Source: Platynereis dumerilii
Taxonomy: Eukaryota; Annelida; Polychaeta; Phyllodocida; Nereididae
NCBI GenBank assembly: GCA_026936325.1
Contig: JAPTHN010000018.1
Coordinates: 8,141,658 to 8,205,657, forward strand
DNA length: 64,000 nt
Direction: 5' to 3'
Below the pieces are notes generated by a model. The model ran no database searches, was not told the origin of the DNA, and saw only the letters and a list, made by a program, of their open reading frames with translations. Within the stretch, counting starts at the first letter, position 1. The number at the start of each line of letters is the position of its first letter. Made by a program: the position numbers and the translations under genes. This document shows positions 41,101-53,100 of this stretch, piece after piece.

Positions 41101-44100
41101 ATAAAATTTTGTTGACAATTTTACCTCATTGCACTAAATTTTCATTATTTTTGTTGACTAAGTGTCTTCGAAATCCAAATAAGCGCTTGATACGAATGTT
41201 TAGATTTCTGTAATTCATCATTCAAGAAATTATAAAGCCATGACTATTTAGTCAGGCTGCTTTTCAGCCAAAACCATGGTGAAATTATTCATATTCTGTT
41301 AGCTTCAATACTTATTTGTTTGTGTAAAGTATTAGAAACAATAGTGAGATTCTATAGATTGAAGACCAGTGGGAGTTTATCTGCTTTTTAAAAGAGATGT
41401 TGACAACTTCACATGTTGGAATTATCAATGAAACCTCAATAATTTGTATGACTTTAAATGACATGTCACATTGTTTTTTTGCTGATTTCATGGCACACCA
41501 TTAAAAGATTACAATGTTATATTTGAAAGAGCCAGATGCATTATATTGAAAAGTCAATGAGCTATTAGTTGCCAAGATATGCAAAGTATTTATTAAATGC
41601 AATATCACGCAGTGCAGCCAAGGTACATATGGTGCACTTTTCTAGAAATCATTAAAATTGAATTCTTTATGAGTGCAATGCATTAATGAATAAACTCTAT
41701 ATATTGTAAAAAAATGATAGTTCTTGACATCATACAGACTAAAATTATTAAGCATTAGATTTATAATCTTACATTCCAAATTAACCATAAATATTTTGAT
41801 GACACCAACAAACTCTTGACACCCCAGCACAGCAGATTCTCTGGGTGTTGACTATCTTTTCATAATTTTTTGGAACTGACGCATTGATCCATGTTTGTTT
41901 GTCTGTCGGTCAGTCTGTATGTTCGTGGGCAGAGCAGGAACTATAGCACTGGTTGGACTGAAACTTTGTGTAACTTTTACAACTATACCATGACAATCAT
42001 GTGATTAGATTTTGGTAAATATCCATCTAGGAATTATCTACCTCAATATTGTGAAGTGAAATTTCAATTCTTAATTTTTGTAAAATAAAAGCGACCTACC
42101 TTCACATTCGTTAGCTTGATGGTTGGCTCCTATCCGCCATGGCTTGTTGTTGAAGAGCGGTAAACATTTCTCACAATTATTTCCCATTGTGTTGTGGAAG
42201 CATTTGCATTGAGCAGCATTCTGGAAAACAATCAGAAAAATAATACAGAGTGACATTTAGGATAGTTACAAAGAAAAACTTAAAGATTGGGTTGCTTATG
42301 ATTTCAGAGTTGCCAGCTCTTTTATGAAAATATATATTATTTAATTATATGGTCACAATTATTTTGGCATATTGTAGATTCTACTTCCAGCTTATATAAG
42401 TAGCTTTAAAGTTAAATTTTAAGCCTAGGTATTGATTAAATTGATTTTGTTTTTCAATTTATTCCCAAATAAACATTGTATTGACTGCAAAATATGTAAT
42501 TTATTGCTTTAGACAGATTAGAGTGTTTTTATTTGGAAATTAATTTGAACTTACATAGATGGCGAGAGATGTGTGTTATGTCAATCCAATTTTATGGTAA
42601 GTCAGAACAAGGAAATTCAAAATACTATCAGTGGACCTTCAAGGGTATGGATGGATGATTGGGGCTTTAGATTCCTTATTTCTGCACTTGGTAGGCTAAT
42701 TAGGGCAGGGGGACACAACATTGAAAGGAAGGATGGTTGAAAATGCTGTCCAAGGTAAATCCAGGTGACCCCAAAGGAGTAGGAATAGAACCTGGGACCC
42801 AGTATACTAAAGTGATTGGCTGCCCAATGTAACACCAACTGAACCAACCCTCACCCTGATACAATGTTACTTGTAGGGCTATAACAAATGTGAACAATAA
42901 AAAAATCTATCATACCAGTAGTAGGCTACCCCTAACAATGTTAACATACATTTGTTTTTTAGTGACTAAGGTCAATGACTGTAGGACTGTCCAAACACAA
43001 TTACATAATCAAAACAGTCCTCTTGTGTACCCTGTCATGTGACACCTGGCTACTGTTCAAAGTGGCAACTTCAAGTCAAGTGGCAAAAATAAGTGACAGA
43101 CAAATTAGCAAACATAATTGGTAATTGACGAAATGGCCTTCACTTTAATTACCAACTGCTGTTACATTAGGCAAACAATCTAGTTTTTATTTTAGACTTG
43201 AAAGAAAGCTCTAATGATCCATGGCCAGTAGGTTAGACTGGTTAAATAGAGTGTTTAGCAATGTTGACACAACCCTTTTTTGGACATAAGTTATGTTATG
43301 ATTGATTAGATTAGTAATTATAGGGGTTATGACAATGTTGACATTACCCTATTTTGGATCTAACTTAGAGATGGTGGGGTGAAAAATCTGACTTTTTCAA
43401 ATCAATGCTGGGTTATGCAGATAAATGTGGTGAGTGCGGCCCTCTAAGTTCTGTGGGAATCCTCAACATGTTACACATTGCCCCATGTGAGGGGTCTTTT
43501 ACTTTCCCAGCACAGACACTGATACATGGGGCCACCAATTTCAAACTCATGTAGGCAAATACCATCAGCTGATTCTATGGCAGTAACTTATATTAGAAAT
43601 GTTGAATTTGCTCTAATTATATTATTATATATTATTGTAAGCTGAGGTGTATTGTGATGTTCACATAACAATATTTAAAAATAGCATTTAGAAGTAAAAT
43701 TCCAACAATGTGGGCCCATGAACGTCAAAACAATCTCAGCGCCACTGCCGCCCTGATTGCCGTTTGGATGTCTATAGATCTGCCACTAGACATACGACTA
43801 CATAAGAAATCTCTCTAAAATAAAAAAAAATTGAATCAAACTTACCGGTCCAGTGCACTCATTAGAATGTCCATAGCAGAAGCAGTGTCCATCCACCTCC
43901 CAGTCAGCTATCACATAGTAAGATTGGAGGGGGTCAGCAAAAGCAGGTTGAATCATACACAGCCTTATTGCTGACATTTGGTAATGCTTCTGGACTAAGA
44001 TGTCTGAATGGTACTTGTCTCCGAGCTCTATTGAACTTGCCGGGTTGAATTTCACCTGAAAAGATAATGATATAGTTATTAGGCATGTGAAATTGAAGAA

Positions 44101-47100
44101 GTAAAAATAGAAATAATTTAAAGGAGCTACATAATACTATTATGTTTTTGGCTTGATGTGATTGAATTTAAGAAATACTCTTTGATAGAAACCTGGCTGA
44201 TATATTTTTGTATTGCAATTTTTTTTTAATACTAAATAAAGAAATTTTGTTTTGAATATTTGATGAGAGCTTATCTTGGTGTTTTGGTCTTACAATACGG
44301 TTGGATGGATGGATTACATCCTGTACTTATGCACTGGGTTTGATAATTAGGACAGGAGGGGGACACAGCAATGAGGCAAAGGTTGATTGAAACAGCCATC
44401 CAACATAGGCCCAGGTGACCCGGCAAGAGCTGGATTCGAACCCTGGATCCAGCGATTGGCAGCCTAGTATGCTACCACTAGACCAACCCTCCCCCCCCAC
44501 AGTACAGTTTGAGAAGTTCAGTGTTCAACATGAACTTCAAACAGAAAGGTTCTTATGTTATAAAAGAGACCTAAGTTGTTTCAAAACCCAATTCATCAGA
44601 TATAATCTTACATAGCCCCAAATCAAAATGTTCAAAGTTAAACCCACCTCTTGTAACCCCTTTCCAACACTGATCTGAGTCGGTTCGTGTCCACTGTAAT
44701 AAAGTTGCCGACACGACGCTGATGTGGCTGGTACGTCCGCCCCCGTCGACCGAATTGGTATTCCAGGGAAAGATGTGGCACAGTTCTTGGCGTAATATCT
44801 GAAAAATAAATTATGTTTGTAATTGTGTTGCAGCTAAGTGATAACAATAATATTGACTTTATATTTTAAACTTGTCTTTTTTCAAGCACAACTGAAGAGT
44901 GCATGACATTATCCTGTATCAAATTTTAGCCTCACAGAAGGGTGCCGAAAGAAAGTGACTGGTGGGAAGTTAAAAAACTTGCTGAGAATGTATTATGGTA
45001 AGTTTGAATGAGATTAGTGAAAGAGAGTGAACCTCCACAGTGCCAACAAGATTTTCACAAAAATGGGAAAAGGAGCTCCTGAAAAAGTGGTTTTTCTTTT
45101 TCAGGTTTTTTTACTAATGCTGTATAGAATATCTGGTAACTTGTCACTGAGTGTTTGGCTGAAAATAGCAAAGCCCCATCATTTTGGCTTTTTCAAACTT
45201 GTTCTGCTATACACAGCAAGTTATACACCAAGCTTGAAGTGTATAACCACCTTTAATTTCAGTTGGAAATGGCAAAGAAGTAGGAGTAATAACCAACTAA
45301 AATGTCAGTTACACACCGAAAAAAGAATATTTTTGAAATTGATATTTCTATGCGAATACGACTGAATGGCTCTGTCATTGCTATTTATTGTAAATATAAA
45401 GCTGTTATATAAGTCCACTTTATGCGTACACACTTGCTGAAATTACATCGAAAGAGAAAGTTCTAGCTAATTCTAGCCAACCTGGATTTATATATTGAAA
45501 TAAATGAAAAGTAAGTCAAATGTGTAACAAAAAAGTAGGAAGTATGAAAGATTTGTTTTTAATTTTACAAAAAACTCAATGACAGGAAAAAATAAATGTT
45601 TAGATAGGCAGTTATGAGTTTTGTCCATTGTGATAATGTAACATATGTTAAAATCATTTAACTGTTGAGCACTTGGATTTTTTCCCCAAAACTAAGCTGA
45701 CTCTGTTATCATTGTATTAGTAATACTGTATGATTTCAATAAATAAACTTTTTATTAACATCAGGCCTATTTATTGTAGCTATGGAAATATGACTCGTCA
45801 AAGATGCTTTTCATTCTGTTCATATCCGGTGCTCAATAGTTCGGTAAACCTCATTTTGCTCAAGTTGAGCACTTATAAATATCTTTTTTGTGGATGGATG
45901 ATTGTACGTTACGTCTAGTATTTATGCACTTCGTTGGCTTATTAGGACAGAAGGAGGACTTGGCAATGAGGTGAAGGATGATTGAAACAGCCGTCCAACA
46001 TAGGCCAAGGTGACCCGACATAGGCCCAGGTGACCCGGCAAGAGCTGGATTCGAACCATCAACCCGCACTAGACCAACCAATTGGGACATCCTGAAGACG
46101 TCACAATAAATTGTCAACAATTTAATCTCATCCATGAAAACAGGGCATAATGCCCTTATTAACTAATCACCCCTCACCCATATGCTTTCTTTAATTTTTA
46201 CTTAAATACCTCATTTTATGATAACTTTTATCTATTTTTGAATTTATGTAGACATTTGAGTTAAATTGTACTTTAAGTACAGTTAGGACTATTTGCTCAA
46301 AATACTGAAATTGCACATTTATTTCAGGTCAATACAAAATGTGCTCATCAGTTTCTGGTTTTACTGATTATTCATGGATATTATGCAAATTCAAATTAAT
46401 ATGGTAACATTGATATAGAAGATGCTCAGGAAACTGTAGGCCATAATAATTATTTTTCTTTGATCGCAAAACCTGAATGGCTTTTAGTAGAAATGTTAAA
46501 AATAAAAATTCGGTCAGATTTAAAGGTTGTCGTTAACATTTTTGCATTTTAAGACCATTAATTTTAAATTTAAAAAGTAGTAGGCGTAAAATGTGATCAT
46601 TATATACAGTTGTGTTTAAAATAATTCCAGTGCATAACAAAAAAGGCAAGTTATATTCAAAATAGTTTCAAAACAAATATTTTCAGGACTATTTCAGATT
46701 TTATTTTCCTGCCAATATGTGAATTGATATTTATTTCTGTATTCACTGCAATGTAATAATATAAATAATAATAATAGACATTTATATAGCGCCCGTTTCA
46801 ATAAAATTGCTCACCAGCGCTCGAAGCATACATCTTAATCATAGTATCTCCGGAAAAGTTCAGTTTTTAGGCCTTTTTTTAGCTGATCGATTGTTATTGA
46901 TGTTCTAATGTCGTGCGGTAATTTGTTCCATAATGAGGGTACTGATTTTTTAAAGGATCGGTCCCATAGACTATTTGTTCCGTACCTGTCAGGTATCTTG
47001 AGAAGCGCTCTATCAGAGTTTCTTAGGGTTCTTTCTGATTGGGTTTCATTTAGGAGTTCCCTTAAATATAGTGGACTTTGATCGTTGAGGGCTTTCCACG

Positions 47101-50100
47101 TCATCATAAGGATTTTAAATTCAATTCTAGCTTGTATCGGGAGCCAATGTAGATTTTTTCTAAGTTCTGTTATATGTTGTGACTTTGAAACTTTCTCAAC
47201 CAAGCGGACTGCGGAATTTTGGGCTACCTGAAGTTTATTTATTAGTTTCTTCTTTACACCTAGCAGTAGTCCATTCCCATAGTGTAGACGAGGCGTCACA
47301 AGGGCATTTACCACAGTTTTTGTGTCTTCCTAGTTGAGACTTTTCCGAATCTTAGCTATATTCTTAATATTATAGTAGGCATTTCTGCACATATTGTTCA
47401 CCTGTTTTTCCATTGTCATGTGTTGGTCAAAAATGACCCCCAGGTTTCTAGCTGTATCTGCAGCTTTTATGTTAATCCTGCCTATTTTAATTTTATCAAA
47501 ATTTACAAGTTTGAGATGTGAGGGTGTCCCTGTAATTAAGAATTCTGTCTTTTCCCCATTATTACTTAATTTGTTTTCATGCAGGAATTTTCTAACGTCA
47601 TTTATGCAGTTTTCCATTTTATTCACCATTAGTTCTTGATCTTCCACAGGTCTGGGTTTGAAGGAGAGGAGTAATTGTTGATCATCCGCATACTTCTCAT
47701 CTATTACTCCATGATATTGTGCTATTTGACTCACAGGGGCAATGTACGAGTTGAAAAGAATCGGTCCCAGTTTCGAACCTTGCGGGACACCATATTTAAG
47801 TATTTTCCTGCTTGATTCGGTTTCGTTTATAAGCACTGATTGTGTTCTGTCAGACATATAAGACTTAAACCAGTTAAGGACGGTACCAGTAATTCCGTAT
47901 GTTCCTTCAAGTCTTTGCAAAAGGATTTTATGATCAATTGTATCAAAGGCAGCTGATAGATCAAGCAGCACCAACATTATGAACCTTAGTCAGTAAAGTT
48001 TCAGTACTATGGAATTTCTTATATGCAGACTGTTTGGTGTCATGGAGATTATTTTTGGACAGGTGATCCATAAACTGGTCAATGACTGCAGATTCTATGG
48101 CTTTGCCTAATATTTGGAGGTTGGATACTGGTCTGTAGTTTTTCATATTAAGCTCAAGGCCCGGTTTTTTCAGAGTTGGTTTTACTAGTGCATGTTTCAG
48201 TGATTTTGGCATTTCTCCCAGTTGAAGGGAATTATTTATAATTTCAGTAATGACAGGGGTAAATTCATCTATGCATTCTTTCATCAACCAAAAAGGCATA
48301 GGGTCTAGTCTGCAGTGTTTATTCTTCATTTTCTGTAGAATTTTCCTTACATCTTGCTGTGTAAGGTTTTTAAAGTTTTGCATTATAGTCCCTTGGTGCG
48401 TAGTTGGCTGGGGTGTGTTCATTCCTTCTCCTTCTGAGTCTAGTGCCCTCCTTATCTTGTTTATTTTTTCATCGAAAAATGTACTGAAATCATTTGCTAG
48501 ACTTTCTTCGCTTGTGTGCTGGGGTAGTGGTTGATTCTGTTTCCGATTTAGTGCAGCATTTATTGCCTTAAACATATTTTTAGAGTTGCCCTTGTTTTCA
48601 TTTATGCGTTTAGCGAGGTCATCCATTCGTAATTTGTTAAGCATGTTGTTGTATGAGTTTTTTAAAATTTTAAATTTTGAGATAGCTCAAAAGAATTGTG
48701 CAACCATCAAACTGAATCATTTTTACACTGACACTGTCAGATCATAAGAACATGACAGAGCCATGGAGTTTTTGCCCATGAATTTGTGATTGGAACTCGT
48801 GAGCATCTATTTATCCTCATGGAATTGTTCATGGACTACACTGCGTTCCCAATTATTATGCAACTATGCTTTTTTGCATTATCTCAAAAAGAAATAACAC
48901 TATTTCAATGTTCTTTTCACATAATGATAAGTGTACCATGGAGCTAATATCCTGCCAATTTTGTCCAATTCCATTGACTCAGTTTGGAGTTATGTCACTT
49001 TTAATGATGTTTTGGGGTGTTCCCAATTATTATGCAAATTCGTGGAAAAGCATCCATGGCCACTCAAAATGACCTAAACTAATCTGAAGATGCCATCAAC
49101 ATATACCCCATAACACAAAAGAAAAAGTAAAACCATCATTTCAAACATAGATGCATTCATAGCCAAGAAATTCATGTTATTCGCCTGCATTGAAATAGCA
49201 TTGAAATTGCAGTTTTATTGCAATAAAAAGCCTCTGTGAGCCAGACAAAACGAAAAATCATTACCTAAGTCATTTTCCACTTTCCTTAGGTTTAGAACTC
49301 TCCTGTAAACCAATGGCATTTAAGTTGCACAACTGTATTTGACAAATATCTTGAAATGAATTGAGTGCATCCAATTACCAATGCTATTCTGATGGGAAAC
49401 AGAAGTGTGAGTTTTTGATTTGGTGTAATTTTTTGCAGAGATACCAGATTTGGTGTTTCATCGCACAGTATGACCGTGGTGTGCTATAGATATATTCTAA
49501 CCTGGAATTTTATTGATATCAATTTTTTTAAGAGCATGGGAGGCTTCTTTATTGAGAAAAAAGCCAATTTCAATGGTTTTTCAATGCAGTTGTATTATAT
49601 TGATTTCTTGGTCATGAAGGCATCCATGTTTGAAATGATGGTTCCATTTTTTATTTAGTGTTATAAGGTATATTCTAATGTCAATTCATAATCAACTTTG
49701 TTGATTTTGGGTGGCCATGGATGCTTTTCCGTGAATTTGCATAATAATTGGGACCACCCCATAACCTGATTATGTAGCATAACTCCCCACTGAGACAATG
49801 GAATTGGACAAAATTGGCAGGTTTTTAGCTCCATGGTACACTCATCAATATGTGAAAATAATATTCAAATAGTGTTATTTCTTTTTGAGATAATGCAAAA
49901 AAGCCTAATTGCATAATAATTGGGAACGCAGTGTATATCTATATTGCATGGGATATCTATTATTTGGAATGGCAGACTGAACAAATCATAGGATACCAAT
50001 TTTCAAAAGAAGGTAAGAGAAATTATCCTATGGCCATGTCAACTCAGAATTTTTTGCCAACTCCGATTGAAACTTTGGAGGCTGTTATAGTTGTTTCAAG

Positions 50101-53100
50101 GTTACACTTTGTATAGGTTTTGTCAAAAGTGACATATACACAGTTGTTAGTGGTTTTCGACAGCTGACAGCAATTTGATTTCATATTAGTTAACTTTTTC
50201 TGAAACATGTGCTTTCTCCAAGCGAATGTTCTGATCAAACAGGAAGTCATGTGCAGCATGTACAGTGCTGCCACATTGTTGCCCCATGCATAGAACTCCA
50301 TACCTTTGTTGCCTGGTTAAGAGTGCTTGCTAGCGCGCCACCCTGATTTGAGGGAGCGAGTTCCATTCCCACCTTGGATGAATATGGTCTGAACAGTGAA
50401 CACATGGGACATTAAATGGATGTGGGTTGTATCCAGTGTTGCATTGTGAGGCAACTGTAAGACCTGGGGGATCCCTGAATTGATAGGGCACATGCTAATC
50501 TCCCAGTCTTCTAGTCTCACACGGCGGTCACCAACACTGGAGAATGCTATGTGATGTTGGGCAATGTTCCTCTAGTCTCTGCCCATGAGCACGGTTCTAT
50601 TGCTGCCCCTATTAGCTGCATGCATCATTGTGGAAGGCACACTGAGAAAGTATTTGCAATTACTATCTAATCGTCATGTGGCAGTCACCAACAGTAAACA
50701 GTGGCGTCATTTTCAAAATAACGTGGTGGCGCATTGACAAATTTTAAAGTATTTTTGCATGGATGCAGCAGAGTTACAGAAGCTCTGAATATTCTTACTA
50801 TTATTTTGGCAGATGCCCCACCAGCCCCATAGGAACAGACGCCACTGACAGTAAATGTTCAGCTCCCTCCACAAAGAAGGAGCAAGAGCTACGCCTACCC
50901 GGCTTATCCCGGAGTATACCTGCACAACGCAAGTTGAGTCAAAAGTTGATTAAATTGATATCGAAATTGATCTACACTTTCTCTTGTTGTGAAATGGAAG
51001 CGGAGGCTGTAAATGAGCATTATCCAATAAGACTGAAGCTTAACGATCCAATCTGATGCTGACTGAAATAATAACTTGACCTTAGGTGACCTGACGATGA
51101 CATTAAATTTTTGAACTACGCCATATAAATTATAAAAATTATAATTTCATATTTTTGTTATGTCTGTAAACAAAAAGCATGTTTTGGTTTGATGATTTGA
51201 TAATCATTTCTGATCATCATATTTATTATTTCAATAATTTCACATAACACTCAAGACATAGGCCTATATAATGGGTATACAATGGATGTATGATACTTAT
51301 ATATACTCTTATTCATATACCTATTTATGGGATTAAGTGGGGAAGTCCAATTATCACTGAAGTGACAAATATTGACAGATATTGACAATTTAAGCTCAAA
51401 ATTTGCTGAACTGGATGTTATATACACAGGGCCTGGATATTGCCATATGTCAAAATGGTGTGTTTGGTTGAAGCTGATCACACACTGTTGTACATATGAA
51501 AATATTGATCACATATTGTTGAAACTACATTGTGGAAATACCCAATGATGCTGGTTATTATATTTCAATACATTTATGCATAGGTATTATAGCTAAATTT
51601 CAATACCCAATGATACAATAGTTATATTTATCCATATTGAAGTCTTTATTTAACAGTACAACAATTTATTTGTCCACAGAAATTAATACTGCAACTAAAT
51701 ATATTTGAATTGTGTGAACTACACAATCATAGTATTCTAATCCAGTTGTACATCAAGTGCACAGTGGTCTTCAATTTTCCTGATTTCCCTCATCAAAATA
51801 CAGTTGCCTGTAATTAAGTGAAAGATATGACGTTTTGCCGTTGGGTCAAAGCAAAACAGCCACACCAAACAGCCTGTGGAAGCCTGAATTCTCATCCAAT
51901 GAGATGAAAACATGTTTGGCTAAAATATGATGTTTGAGGTATATGAGATACAACTTGCTGCAAATTTTCTTAATTGTACTATGAATTACATAAACATACG
52001 GTCAATGTCTTCAATAAGGGAGAAAAACCCAAAACCACTGCAATTTCAATGAAGTTAACTTGCTTATCAACGTTGAAGTTAACTTGCTTATCAACGTTGA
52101 AGTTAACTTGCTTATCAACGTTTTTGACCCATATGTAACTGTTGAACTGTTCGTAGAGTAAAGAAAACCGGCAGCCATTGGTATCTTATATGCTTCAAAA
52201 ATTGTCCTTTATGACCCTATGATATAAATTTTTTCTTCTCTTCGGAAGAGAATCCTTCCTTCCTCAACAGGACCGCAGCCACTGGCAGTTTTGTTGATGA
52301 TGTTAGCATTCACCAAATGGTAATATATCTCCCATTTCACTTTCTTCTACCTCATTGCCGCGTCCTCCCCCTGTCCTAATTAGCCTACCAAGTGCATAGA
52401 TACAGGACGTAAAGCCCCAATCATCCATCCATCCATCACTTTCTTCTACATATTGTCTGAATTTATATCATAAAGTCCACCACAATTAGTAAATAGTAAT
52501 GCATTGTCAAAGCATTAGTTAGATATGTTAGGTACAGACAAGATAAAAGGGTTGTCTTAATTCAGTGCTCACCAAAAAATATTTGAAACCTTTCTGGTTG
52601 GGAAATTTCATACATACTCTGAAAATGTTTAAAACAGACAAAACAAGTGTTAGAGCTCTGCTGTCTGTATAAAATGTTTGTGTATAACTTTTTTTTCTAG
52701 AAAAGACAAGGAAATTGTCAACCTTGATTTATTTCATATGTTCAAGAAAAAAATTAACATTCAGGCTCAGTTTCTGCAATTATGAAATCGGTTGTAACTG
52801 ACAGTTTTGTATGTTTAAAACACCTTAAATAATCAGTCATAAACAAGACATTTTATAGTGTATTTTGCAATATCTACTTCCCCATTTAAAAGAAGTTAAT
52901 CAAGTGTATGAAGTGTAAGTTAGTAAGATACAGGGTGCCTACCCAACATCGCATCGTATCAAATATTGCAATATAGGAAATTTGTCTGGTGCAATAGAGA
53001 AAATGTAGGAGGATTTATCTATTTTAATGGGAATAATTAGACGGCAAAAAAGTCTGCGAAATATTGAGGGAATATTGTGTCTAAAACTTCAAATTGTGGA

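Noticed and set aside
46755-48662. Host gene with a reverse transcriptase-like domain
   Set aside because: One frameshift, one in-frame stop, a lost 5' half and a simple-repeat 3' tail mark a dead CR1-type LINE.
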